NCBI GenBank assembly: GCA_029834535.1
Contig: JAQMWT010000314.1
Location: forward strand, 310,001 to 374,000
Direction: 5' to 3'
Source: Chrysophaeum taylorii
Taxonomy: Eukaryota > Sar > Pelagophyceae > Pelagomonadales > Pelagomonadaceae
Length of the DNA stretch: 64,000 nucleotides
Below, piece by piece: positions 1-12,889 of the stretch. A model generated the notes under the pieces. The model saw only the letters and a list, made by a program, of their open reading frames with translations. It was not told the origin of the DNA and searched no databases. The stretch's first letter is position 1; every line of letters starts with the position of its first letter. A program made the translations under genes and the position numbers.

Positions 1-3000
1 CGAGCAGATGTGAGGCCGCGCATTATCCTACGAGTTGCGCGAGAACCCACCTTTTTTTCAAAACAGGCTCGAGATCTTGTCGCAGACGAAGGAGCCGCGG
101 GCCGTGCAGCCGCACCTTGGCAAAGCGTTCGAAGGTGTGTGAAGATTTTATTACGAAAAAACACCGCTGTTTCTTCTGCTTATTATTATTGTTATTCGTG
201 TTCGCTATGTTGCGCAGGTCTTACTCGAGTGAAGTTCGAGACGGACTTGAAGATCACCGAGATGATCAGCAGCGAGGGCGAGCGGGTGGCGCTCAACTCC
301 CCCGTCGATCCAGAGTCGCCCGCCAACAAAGGTACTACGTCTCATGCCAGCACGGCGCCGTCGACACTTTGCGTATTAAATAGGCGCCGTCGAGCGATGG
401 TTGCTCCAGCTCGAGGAGCTTCAGTGGCAGTCGGTTCGCAAGCAGGTCGAGCTCTCGCTCGCCGAGTACCCCAAGCTCGAACGGGCAAAGTGGACGCTTA
501 ACTGGCCGGCTCAGGCCGTCCTCGCGACGTCGCAGATGTTCTGGACGCAGGACGTCAACACGGTCATCGCCGAAGCAGGGAGCGCCGGCCTCGAAAAGTT
601 TGTCCTCAAGCTCAACGACCAGCTGACCGAAATTGTCATGCTCGTCCGCGGCAAGCTCACAAAACTCCAGCGCAAGACGCTTTCGGCGCTAGTCGTGATG
701 GACGTTCACGCTCGCGACACCATCGCGGCGATGGCGACAGCAAAGGTCGAGAAGACCACCGATTTCGACTGGGTCTCGCAGCTGCGCTATTATTGGGAGC
801 CCTCGTGGAAGGATGGCCAGGCCGTCAAAAAGGGTGACAAAACGGTGGTCGCTCGCATCGTCAATGCCAAATGCCTCTACGGCTACGAGTACCTCGGCAA
901 CTCCATGCGGCTTGTCATCACGCCGCTTACTGACAGATGTTACCGTACGATGATCAGTGCGATCGACCTTCTGTATGGTGGCGCACCCGAGGGTCCGGCG
1001 GGAACTGGCAAAACCGAGACCGTCAAGGATCTGTCCAAGGCCATGGCGATCCAATGCGTCGTCTTTAACTGTGAGAGTGTTTGGTGGGGCCTCCGATTTG
1101 ACCATCAGTCCGCAGGCTCGGACGGTCTCGACTACAAGGCAATGGCCAAGTTCTTCAAGGGCCTCGCCGGCTGCGGATCGTGGTGTTGCTTTGACGAGTG
1201 AGTTGCTCTCGTCGCGATGCTCGCTCAAATAACTGGCTTTAGGTTCAACCGGATCAACGTCGAGGTATTGTCGGTGATCGCCCAGCAAATCCTGACGATC
1301 AACAAGGGCAAAGCCGCGGGTGTGGAGAAGTTCAACTTCGAAGGGACATACATGAAGCTCAACCCAAATGCCAACCCGTTCATTACGATGAATCCCGGCT
1401 ACGCCGGTCGCGCCGAGCTCCCAGACAATCTCAAGGCACTCTTCAGGCCGTGCGCGATGATGGTCCCCGACTACGCGCTCATTGGCGAGATCCGATTATA
1501 CTCGTTCGGTTTCGAGGATGCACGAAGAAATGCCCAGAAGCTCGTCCGCACGCTCCAGCTCTGCTCCGAGCAGCTCTCGAGCCAACGACACTACGATTAC
1601 GGCATGCGCGCCGTGAACTCGATCCTTGTCGCTGCGGGCAACCTCCGGCTCAAAGTCGGCGACAATCCACTATGGAGCGAGTCGAAGATCGTGCTTCGGA
1701 GCGTGATGGACGTTAACCTGCCCAAGTTCACCGTCGACGACCTCCCACTGTTTCGAGGGATCACGTCCGACCTCTTTCCGGGGGTCGAGCTGCCGACGGC
1801 GGACCACGGTGCGCTCGTCCCAACTATCGACGAAGTGTGCTGGAGCGGCGTCGGGGTCGCCCCTGACAGGAGCTTCAAGCTCGAGCCCGTCAACTCGTTC
1901 ACCCTCAAAATCGTTCAGCTCTATGAGATGGTCTTGGTACGCCACGGCGTCATGGTCGTCGGCCAGACCCTCGCCGGTAAGACGGCGGCCATCCACACAC
2001 TCAAGCAAGCAATGACTCTGTGCCAAGAGCGTGGCGAACCCTTCGAACGCGTCCAAGTCCACACCATGAACCCAAAATCAATCCTTTCGGGCCAGCTATA
2101 CGGCAACTTTGATGTGAGGCCTTTTATCTTGTTTTGCCTCGTAGGGATTGACGGCATGCGCAGGTAAACACGCATGAGTGGAGCGACGGGATCCTCGCCG
2201 TCATCTTCCGCAACTGCGCGATGGACACTGGAAAAGATCGTCACTGGATTCTCTTCGACGGTCCCGTCGACGCCGTGTGGATTGAGAACATGAACACGGT
2301 CCTTGACGACAACAAGAAGCTCTGTCTTAACAGTGGCGAAATCATCAAGATGACAGACGGCCGAATGACGATGATGTTCGAGGCGGAGGACCTGGAGCAG
2401 GCATCGCCGGCGACGGTCAGCCGCGTAGGCATGGTGTTTTGCGAAACGCTGAATCTCGGGTGGGAGCCGTTTCTGACAGTGTGGCTCGAGACTCTCGAGA
2501 AGCCGTTTGACGAGCACACGGGCAAGTTCGCCGAATTATACAAGTGGCTTTTCCCGCCGCTGACATATTTCGTCGACAAATTCTGCGCTGTGCCGACTCC
2601 GGTGACGCAACTCGAGCTCATGCGATCGTCACTCCGCCTTCTCGACGCGTTCTTGGCGGACGCCAGTGTAGAGGGCCTGCACGGAGACCTCGGCAGGGCG
2701 GTCGAGGGTATCTTTGTCCAGGCAATGATTTGGTCGGTGGGCGCGTGCGTTGATTTCGAAGGTCGTCGCAAGTTCGACGATTTTCTTCGTCTGATCCTCT
2801 CGGGCGACGACGCCAATATCAAGGCGTCCACTGAATATGCCGACTTTAAGAACAAAAATCCCAACTATGTCGACGAACCACGGTTGTCGTCGGAGCTTGC
2901 ACCGCCGGGCGTCGGCAGCTACGACTACCGTTTCAACCCCAAGTCGGTGTCGTGGACGAGCTGGGTCGATCCGAGCGCGCGCTTTGTGATTCCCAAGGAC

Positions 3001-6000
3001 GCCGAGTACAACGCCATTGTAGTCCCCACGGTCGACACTGTCCGCCACGAGTGGCTCATCGAGCAGCTGTTGCTACAAGGGCACCACGTCCTTTGCACAG
3101 GCGACATAGCCAGAGTCCCCTGACGACCGATTTTGTTGTTCACTGTGGTTCATACATCCATCCACTGTCTGTTGTTGTGTCCTTTACCGGCGAGGAGTAA
3201 ATCATCATGTGGTGCGCGCACCGCGCGAGGTGATGAGTGCTTTTACTCGATGAAAAGAGAAGCGTCCGTCCAATCACGTGAAACATTGTGCACGCTTTCA
3301 TTTTACAATCGGGTTTCTCCACGACATGTTTGGATCGTCGGACTTGTCCGGAGAGTACATTTTTGACACGCGGCCGAGATCATCGACAAAGTCGACGCTC
3401 ATGCCGCGTACCCCGGGGCGATGGATAACGAGAGCAAGCCAATCACACATTTACTTCCAACTTGTGGGCCTTCTTCATCACCCTCTTGGCGACTGTTTTG
3501 ATGGCCCTATTATGTTCTTCAAGCCGCACACGAGCGCAAAATGGAGCTCCGCCGTCGTCGCACGGGCGATTGACGGCGTCGAACTTTGGGAGCAGGCGTG
3601 TAGCAAGCGTGTAGGCCACTTCCTTGCTTGTTCCTCGATAATGCACGAGTCGAGAACAAAAACGAGATCGCTTCTGAGGCTGGCGTCGTCGCCTGGTTCG
3701 CTGCAGCTTGGACTGAAGCCCCCCCAACCTTGGGAAACGATCTGAATCATCTCGTTGGTCAAAAAAATGAAGAAGTTTTCAGACGTGACTCGGAGCGCAG
3801 TTGTGTGACGGATCCGCCGTCTTGCCCGCACCGAACTCGCGCGCGTCTTGCGCCGACGTGAACTTGCGCCAACCATATGTTGATGATGACTTGGGCGAGA
3901 TGCTCGTGATGGACTTTGACGACGACGGCTTGCGGAGAACGGACAATTAACGCGCCCCACAACTTGTCCAGGCCAACGCCGGCGTTGCGGACAGACATTG
4001 AGTCCTCTGAACGCAGTCATCCGTGCGGCGAAGAATGAAGATCGTCACGGGGAAACATAATTGATGATGGACAATGCTGGAATCAACGAACACCGCCGAG
4101 ATCGGTACCGCCGACAAGTTCGGCAGACCATCGGTCTGCTCCGGGAATCACGAAGTCGGCAGGGCTTTTTTTTCGTGTTGACAATTATTTGCCTTGAAGT
4201 GATTTTGCTTTCCGAGGCATGTTTGTTGGCATGTTTGTTGCCTTTGTGGACTGCGTGTTTCCATCCATCCGCAAAACTTGCGTAAGTCTGGTTCCATTGC
4301 TCTGACTGGCGTACGTCTTCAGGCGACACGGGGACAGGCAAATCCGTCTCTGTGAAGAATCACAGGCTGATGTCGAGCGCGGCCGACAAATACTGCAACA
4401 TCATTCTAAATTTCTCGGCGCAAACCTCGGCCAACCAGACTCAGGATATTATTGACTCGAAGCTCGACAAGCGCCGCAAGGGCGTCCTCGGACCACCGCT
4501 CGGCAAAACATGTCTCATCTTTGTGGACGCCAGAGTCCGCGCGGGCTGTGTGCCCATTCAAATTTGTATGTGTGTATTCGAGTTTGGTGGTGGTGTGAAC
4601 ACGTGCGTGAAATTGATGCGAATATCTAGGTCGACGACCTTAACATGCCGGCGAAGGAAGAATACGGCGCGCAGCCGCCCATCGAAATTCTTCGGCAGTG
4701 GATGGACCACGCTGGCTGGTACAACCGCGAAGAGAACACATTCCGCCAGCTAGTGGATATTCAGTTTCTCGCCGCCATGGGACCCCCCGGCGGCGGTCGT
4801 ACGCAGATCACGCAACGCTACGTCCGCCATTTCAACGTCCTCAACTTTGTACCGTTCAATGCATCGAGCCTCAGGCGCGTCTTCTCGACGATTCTAGATT
4901 GGACCTTTACGCGGGGGTTCAACTCGAGTGTCGCGTCGCTCTCGGGCGCGACGGTCGACGCGACGATCGCCATTTACCAGACGATCGCCAAGGAGCTCCT
5001 CCCGACGCCGACGAAGAGCCACTATTTATTCAACCTGCGCGACCTCAGCAAGGTGATCCAGGGTCTCTCGCAGACCGACTCGAGCGTTTTGACGGACAAG
5101 GAGGGGTTGGTCCGACTATGGTCGCACGAGAGCTTGCGGGTCTTCCACGACAGGCTTGTCAACGACAGCGACCGGAAGTGGTTTTTCGACGAATTGGCAA
5201 AACAAGTCCACGCTCACTTTCAATTGGATTTCGAACGAACGGTGCTTGCAAACAACTTCCCGATCATGTTTGGCTCATACCTCGACCATACGGTCCTCCC
5301 CGAAAAGCGGCTCTACAAGGAGGTGCCGAGCGAGGAGCCGCTTCACGCGGCAATGAAATACTTCCTTACCGAGTACAACAACAACACCACAAAGCGAATG
5401 AGCTTGGTGCTCTTCTTGAACGCCATGGAGCACGTCTCGCGAATCGCGCGAATTATCAACCAACCCTACGGCAACGCTTTGCTCATGGGCGTGGGGGGAA
5501 GCGGCCGCAAGTCGCTCACGACGTTGGCCGTATCCATCTCCGACTTCGAGTTTGCTCAGATCGAGATCTCGCGGTCCTACGGCCGAAACGAGTGGGCCGA
5601 GGACCTCAAGCGCGTCTTCATCAAGGCTGGCGCCGAGGACGGCGGGGGCAAGCCGACGGTGTTTGTGTTCGACGACTCCCAGATCGTCTACGAGAGCTTT
5701 CTCGAGGACGTCAACCTCATTTTGAACACCGGAGAAGTTCCCAACTTGTTCAGTTCCGAAGACCTCGCCGGCGTCAACGACCAAATCGGCAAGGCGGCAA
5801 ACGCGGCGGGCGTCAACACGGGAAACACGTCGGAAATGTACAAGTACTTCATCTCGCGATGCCGCACCAACCTCCACGTCGTCATTTGCCTCTCGCCGAT
5901 CGGAGAGGCCTTTCGCCGCCGTTTGCGCATGTTCCCCGCGTTGGTCAACTGCACGACGATCGACTTCTTTACGCCGTGGCCCAAGGACGCGCTGCGGAGC

Positions 6001-9000
6001 GTTGCGCACCACTTTTTGGGTGCCGAGGACATGGACGACAAGGTCCGCGACGGCGTGGTCGACGTGTGCGTCGACATGCAAGAGCGGGTGAGTTCAATGA
6101 GCGAGCGGTACCTCGCAGAGATGGGCCGCTACTTTTACGTCACGCCCACGTCGTATCTCGAGCTCATTAACACGTTCAGAAAGCTCCTCGCCGTGCAGCG
6201 GTCGCAGGTGGCGGAGATGAAGCTCCGATATGACAACGGTCTCGAGAAGATCCTGTCGACTGAGAGCCAAGTCGATGGCATGCAGCAGGAGCTCGTCGCG
6301 TTGCAACCAAAGCTCAAGCAAGCGACCATCGACACCGACGCTCTTTTGGAGAAGATCGCCGTAGATCGGGAGGAAGCCAACAAGGTCGAGGAAGTTGTCA
6401 ACATGGAGCGCGAGGCATGCAACAAGCAAAAGGCCGAGGCGGAGGCGATCGCCGCGTCTTGCCAAAAGGACCTCGACCAGGCGCTGCCGGCGCTCGAGGC
6501 GGCGACGTCCGCGCTCAAGTCGCTCAAGCCCAGCGACATCACGGAGATCAAAGCGATGAAGAAGCCGCCTGACGCCGTCAAGCTCGTCCTCGAGGCCGTG
6601 TGTTTGATGATGAACGTGAAACCGGAGAAGATCAAGGATCCTGCGGGTGGCATGAAGAAAATCGACGACTACTGGGGCCCCGCGCAAAAGCACCTACTTG
6701 GCGACACGAAATTCTTAAGTCACCTCATGGAGTACGACAAAGATAACATGAATCCGGCGATGGTGGAGAGGGTTGTCGAGTACACGAAGAAGGATCAATT
6801 CCAAGTGGACGTCGTCAAAAAGGCGTCGATCGCCGCGGCGGGTTTGTGCAGATGGGTAGGCGCGATGATGCTTTACGACAAGGTCGCCAAGGAAGTCGGC
6901 CCCAAGCGCAAGGCGTTGAAGGAGGCCGAGATGTCGCTCAAGGGAGCGCAGGACGCGCTCGCCGAAAAGGAGAGCGCCCTCAAGGAAGTGCAAGATAAGG
7001 TTGCGTTGTTGCAGACGCAGCTCGACGCCGCGAACGCCAAAAAAGTCGAGCTCCAGACGCAAGTCACGGACTGTGCGACCAAGTTGGACCGCGCCGAGCA
7101 GTTGATCAAGGGTCTTGGTGGCGAAAAGGCGCGATGGTCCGAGCTCTCGCATCAGCTCGAGGCGCGATTTACCAACGTCACGGGCGACATCCTGTTGTCG
7201 TCTGGCGTTATCGCGTACCTGGGCGCGTTCGTGACGAGCTATCGCCAGGACGCGATAGGTCAGTGGAAGGCGCTCCTGGAGCGCGTGGAGATCCCGTGTA
7301 CGGATGGCTTTACGCTCCGGTCGACTCTGGGTGACGAGGTGCAGATCCGGAACTATGTCATCAACAAACTCCCGAACGACGGCTTTTCGATCGAGAACGC
7401 GTGCATGCTCGAGCGTTCGAATCGTTGGCCCCTCATGATCGATCCGCAAGGCCAGGCCAACAAGTGGGTCAAGAAGACGTACGGTGGCAATGGTAGTGGG
7501 AGTGGCAGCGCTGCAGACAAGGGGGGGTTGCGCGTCGTCAAATTAAATCAATCGACGTTCGCGCGCACGATCGAGAACGCCATCCCGTTCGGCACGCCTG
7601 TGCTCATAGAAAACGTCGGCGAGACGCTCGACCCCGTCCTCGAGCCGCTCCTGCTCAAACAAATCATAACAGCCGGCGGTTCAAAGAGCATAAAGTTTGG
7701 GGACTCGACGTTGGAGTACGACGACGCGTTCAAGCTGTTTATAACGACCAAGATGCCAAACCCGCACTACGCGCCCGAGTTGTGCGTCAAGGTGAATTTG
7801 CTGAATTTTGTGGCGACGGCCGAGGGGCTCGAGGACCAGATGCTCGGTTTGGCCGTGGCGTGCGAAGAGTCAGAGCTCGAGGCGCAGCGGGAGCGGTTGG
7901 TCATGGAAGACGCTGAGATGAAGCGATCGCTGAAAGATATCGAGGACAAGATCCTCCACCTGCTCCGCGAGGCCAAGGGCAACATTCTCGATGACGAACA
8001 GCTTATCAACACCCTCAAGGAGTCGAAAATCTCTTCCACCAAGATCGAAGAAAAGCTCAAGGACGCTGCGAGGACGTCGGAGATCATCGCCCGCACGCGC
8101 AAAGGTTACCAATCTCTAGCGTACCACGCGTCTCAGTTGTTCTTCGCCGTCGCCGCCCTAGCACAGATCGATCCCATGTATCAATACTCGATGGAGTGGT
8201 ACCAGGCGCTTTTTGTGGACGCGATCCAGCGCGCCGAGGCGGGTGCGACGCTCGAGGAACGCCTCGCCAACCTCCGCGACACGTTTACTTATCTCCTGTA
8301 CCTCGCGGTGTGTCGATCGTTGTTTGCCAAGGACAAACTCCTGTTTTCGTTCTTGCTCGTCATCAAGATCCTCACGGGGCAGCAAAAGCTCGACGAGGCG
8401 CACGTCCGGTACTTCTTGGCAGGAAACATCAGCCTCGAGAGAGAGCGCAAATGCCCCGAGACCGAGGGTTGTTGGCTTACCGACAAAATTTGGGGCGACG
8501 TGCTCGGGCTCGCCAAGTTGCCCGGGTTTGAGACGTTCGTCGACCGCTTCGTCGACGATCTCCCGCGATGGCGCGCCGTCTACGAATCCAAGACGCCGAT
8601 GGACGAGATCCGGGTTCTCATCGGCGACCGCCAGCTCCCGTCGACGTTCGATCCCGCTGCTGTTGTCGAAGTGGCCACGACGATCGACCACTCGGACGCA
8701 CGGTCCTCGTCGCACGGCAAGGGCGTGCCCGACGACGACGTCGCCGCCGCCGAACGCGAGGATGTGTGCTCGCCGTTTCAGCGCTTGATCGTATTGAGGG
8801 TGATCCGGCCCGACGCCGTGGTCCCCGAAGTTCAGAACTTTGTCGCGAGCGAAATGGGCAAGCGGTTCATCGAAGTGCCGCAGTTTGACCTCGAAGCATG
8901 CTTCTCGGACTCGAGGTGCCACACGCCGCTCTTGTTTGTGTTGACGCCGGGCGCTGACCCGATGTCTGCGCTTTACAAGCTCGCCGAGGAGAAGGGGTTT

Positions 9001-12000
9001 GTTGGGAAGAAGCTCCACGCGATATCGTTAGGCCAGGGCCAAGGTGAGATTGCCTACCAGGCAATCAGCGAGGCACAAGACAAGGGTAAGTCCGGCCTCG
9101 GTGTGTGTCGTGTCTCGTTGTCTTGTTTCCCCTCCAGGTTTCTGCTTGATGTCGCGAGTGACACGTACGGGACGAAATATCTTCCATTCGCACAATGTGC
9201 CCAAAGACGTGCACGAACCGAGGGGCTATCTCATTTTTTTCGTGTACTACCTCGAGGACCCTTTTTTTTCCCGAGGTTGAGATTCGGGGGGCCGTCGAAT
9301 CGGCGAGGATTTGATGCTGATTGGAAGCACACTCAGACGTGTACGATCACGAACTAGAAGCGTCCTTGGCTACGTTCGAGATGTTCTGTTCCAGCAAAAT
9401 TCGCTCAACCTCAGAATATTTTTGGGATATTTTGAGTCATTTCTCAAATCCACAGAATCTGAGACCTATTGTGTGTTCTTGAGTGTCAGGACGTCGTCGA
9501 CAGGCTTCATGAAAACTTCTCGGGGGATGGTGATGTCAAAGGCTCTGCTCGGTTTTCTTCTTATCCCAGGATCGGAGCCGAAGCTGCCGCCGCCGACAAA
9601 TATTAGATGTCGATCATGCTGCCAGATTCATACAGAGACGTGGTTACGGCCTCATCTTGTCCCATCGTTGGAGCAACCTACCGCCGGCCTCTCCCCGATT
9701 TGCCGTCGCCCTTCGTGCGATGAGGCGGCTCAATCTCGACAACGAAATTCAACGCAGACTTGTGAGCTGTCTACCACGGCAATCTACTGTTGGTCGGGCG
9801 ACCGAATCTGGTTGACGAGGCGAAAAAGGGCGATCGGGTCGTTCTAAGAGGACTCCATCCATGGTAACACTAGACAAAAAAAGCGCCGAAACCAAGCACG
9901 CGCGTTTTTCCGGCTGGTCGGCCTGCCGCGCTTAATACGTGCGGCAAGAGCGAACAGGCCAACCATGTCGTCGAGCGTAAAGCCTGCATCATCAAGCTTC
10001 GGGCGACGCGAATTGTGGGCCGGGGAAGATGAGAAAAGCGAAGAATATTGGGAACTCACAAAAGCCGACTCGCTCTGCATCGCCTCGGCCAAACGGTCGT
10101 CTCATAAATAAATCCACAATGAGAGACGAGCAATTTAATGAGAGATGCAGGGCAGAGTGCGAAAACGCGACAAAGTTAGGTTCTTGCGGCTCTTTGAAGT
10201 CGACTCGTTGGCAGGATCTCAAACCCGCATATTTTCCTTGCGGCTGCGTGGTGGAATTCGTCGTTCTCTGGATGCGACATGGGCTATCGTTAGCAGAAGA
10301 ATCCGCCGGCGAATGGCATGGCATGGTTCTGTCCCGAGTTTTCTGAATTCAAGACCGTGGGTCGCGACAAATGACGTCGGGTGACTCACGACTGAAGTAA
10401 AACGGGCGCGCTGCATGCACTGTCTATATCGACAGAGGATGTTGAACTTTGAAATCAATCATACTCACTTGGCAGCGTCTGACCGGAAGCTTTTATCGCG
10501 CACGATGCCGGATGATGAAAGGGTTTTGTTGCCCAACTTCTTTGGGATCGCGCGCACAGACAGTTCGCATTTGCGACTTTGCGTGGCGCTAATTATTGGA
10601 AAATCAATGGAAGACGCGCGACTGGGATTCACCATCTTTGAGCGAGTTTGGGTGCATTTTTCTCGACGTCATTCGCATCAACAAGCGACAGCTGTCGGGG
10701 GGTGTATTCTCCTTCGTATATTATGGGAAAATAAATATGTTTGGGTTAAAATTTTCGGACCCGAGCTGCCTTCTTCGCCTTTTGTTGTTGTCGTCGTGTC
10801 CACGCGCTGCCTCGTCTTGTGTTGTCTAAATACATCCCTGCGTGTCATCTTGCGTCCGCGTCCCGTCTGACAGCGTTGTTGTCGTCAAAGGTACATGGGT
10901 ATGCTTGCAGAACTGCCATCTGTGCATCTCGTGGATGCCGACGTTGGAGCGTCTCTGCGAGGAGCTTTCGCCGGACAGAATCCAGAGCGACTTTAGACTC
11001 TGGCTGACTTCAGAACCGTCGAAGCATTTTCCCGCGTACATTCTCCAAAACGGGGTCAAGATGACCATGGAGCCGCCCAAGGGCATGCGCGCGAACCTCA
11101 TCGGCTCCTACACGTCGATGATCGATACCGCCTTTTTGGAGGGTTCGACGAGACCGCGCGAGTTTCGCAAGCTCCTGTTCGGTGAGCTTATCTTTGCGCG
11201 CGTCGCGTCGCGCCGCGCCGCGCCGCGTGGCGCCGCGCGCGCAATTTTGTTTGATCGTAATTTTTTTTTGTGTAGGACTTTGCTTCTTCCACGCTCTCGT
11301 CCGCGAGCGACGCAAATTCGGTCCACTCGGGTGGAACATCAAGTACGTCTTCTCGGGGTCCGACCTCCGAATCTCGATGGACCAGCTCAGAATATTCTGC
11401 GCGGACCTCGACGACGAGGACATCCCGTACGCTGCTTTGCGTTACTTGACGGGGGAATGCAACTACGGCGGGCGCGTCACGGACGACAAAGACCGCAGAT
11501 GCCTCGCCAACATGCTGACCGATTTTTATAGCGAGGTGATCCAAAACGAGGATTACCGGTTCTCTCCGTCGGGAGTGTACTACGCGCCGCGCGACGGGAG
11601 TTTGGAGAGCTACATGGATTATATCCAGACGCTCCCGTACACCGAGGGCCCCGAGCTGTTCGGGCTCCACGACAACGCGAACATCTCGTGCGCGTTGGAC
11701 GAGACTAATTTGTTGTTGTCGACCGTCTTGTCGCTACAGCCACGAAGCACGGGAGGTGCCGGCGCGAGTTGGGACGAGACGCTCGCCGAGGTCTCCGGCG
11801 ATATCGAATCGAGGCTTCCGCCCCAGTTCGACCTCGAAAGGGCCATCATCGACTTCCCCGTGCGATACGAGGAGTCGATGAACACCGTGCTCACGCAGGA
11901 GCTCTTAAGATTTAACAAACTCACGAGCTTGATCAAGCGAAGGCTCAAGGAAGTGCAGCGTGCGATCAAGGGCATTGTTGTCATGTCGGGCGACTTGGAG

Positions 12001-12678
12001 GCCATGGGCAACTCGATGGTCCAGGGCCAGGTTCCAACGATCTGGAGCAAGGCCGCTTATCCGTCGCGAAAACCTCTCGGATCCTGGGTCGCCGACTTGC
12101 TGCAACGACTCGACTTTTTGAGGTCTTGGAACGACGCCAAGGCCGCGCCCGCGGTTTTCTGGATTTCGGGCTTTTATTTTACGCAAGCATTCATTACCGG
12201 CACGCTCCAAAATTTTGCGCGAAAATACCAAATTCCCATCGACACCGTCGCGTTCGACTACGCCATCTTAACGCCCGGCCAGGAGAAGGCCGCCTATGCC
12301 CACAAGCCCCAAGACGGCTCAATTTGCCGCGGCTTGTTCCTCGAGGGCGCTCGCTGGAACATCGAAGACCACGTCCTGACCGAGTCGAGACCTCGCGAAC
12401 TCCACACCACCGTCCCGCTCTTCCACCTCCTTCCAAAGTCAAAGCCCGACATCGAACCTGTCATCGGCAGACCAGAGCTCTACACCGGCGAGATCGCCGG
12501 CACCGCTCATGTGTACATGTGCCCCGTCTACAAGGAATCCACGAGGCAAGGCACCTTATCAACGACCGGACACTCCACGAATTTTGTCATGTTTATCCGC
12601 ATGCCCATGGCCAAACACCACGACCAGAAGCACTGGATAAAACGTGGCGTCGCCATGCTAACTCAACTCGACGTCTAG
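1..12678 (+). CDS. Axonemal dynein heavy chain, 3' part (5' end outside window)
   Basis: Motor subunit of a ciliary dynein; it hydrolyses ATP and walks on axonemal microtubules. Exons deduced from family conservation and GT/AG sites: 1-9, 68-134, 218-331, 384-1070, 1116-1197, 1243-2113, 2164-3100, 4323-4522, 4630-9085, 10891-11181 and 11276-12678. They join in frame to about 3038 residues ending in TAG; the family is usually 4000-4500, so the tail and part of the linker lie upstream. AAA1 carries GPAGTGKT followed by CCFDEFNR, AAA2 [11 protein letters not shown]3 GDTGTGKS with LIFVDDLNMP, and AAA4 GVGGSGRKS with VFVFDD. The stalk coiled coil and microtubule-binding tip are coded at about 6180-7140. 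The C-terminal domain ends with the axonemal-type [10 protein letters not shown] segment. The wording around QWMDHAGWY resembles DNAH1/3/7/12-type inner-arm chains, but the subclass is a guess. A Gly/Ser-rich insert lies near 7480-7520. Confidence 0.95.
3101..4322 (+). other. 1.2-kb GC-AG intron inside the AAA3 P-loop
   Basis: Conserved dynein protein resumes exactly if the exon ends ...TTTGCACAG at 3100 and restarts GCGACACGG at 4323, giving [11 protein letters not shown]. The intron therefore starts with GC and ends with AG. The 9-mer CAGGCGACA occurs at both junctions (3098-3106 and 4320-4328), as a target-site duplication would. The interior has short ORFs on both strands that I do not recognise and no clear terminal inverted repeat. 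Neighbouring introns are 45-107 nt, so this one is probably an insertion that is spliced out. Confidence 0.75.
9086..10890 (+). other. 1.8-kb intron of the dynein gene
   Basis: The donor GTAAGT follows codons for EAQDKG, and the acceptor ...GTCAAAG precedes [10 protein letters not shown], restoring the dynein family sequence. The first ~53 nt, ending in CCTCCAG at about 9138, look like an ordinary short intron of this genome, so the rest may be inserted DNA. A plus-strand ORF at 9311-9847 has no recognisable domain. AT content rises towards the 3' half. Confidence 0.8.
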
Positions 12679-12784
12679 CACACACACCTCCTCACTCTCA
12701 ATTGCGTGCTGCCTGCGCGTTGCCGACGACCGCGATGATCCGCGTCTTTACCTCTTCTATCACATATTACGTACTTAAAGAGCA

Positions 12785-12822
12785 CACTTGTTAGTTAGTT
12801 AGTTAGTTAGTTTGTTTGTTCG
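12785..12822. repeat. (TTAG)n microsatellite
   Basis: About five TTAG units followed by TTTG units, just after the dynein stop codon. It opens a gene-free stretch that runs to 13707. Confidence 0.85.
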
Positions 12823-12889
12823 GAGAGGCATCTGATGCCATCACTGCATCAGCGATGGCATTTGTCATCACTCATCACAGTGTTTGTAT

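Noticed and set aside
4698-6170. 490-residue ORF in another frame of the dynein exon
   Set aside because: Shadow of the strongly conserved dynein frame.
11182-11275. CGCG-rich reading through the 94-nt dynein intron as coding
   Set aside because: Open frame by chance; removing GTGAGC...TGTAG restores the KLLFGLCFFHA family sequence.
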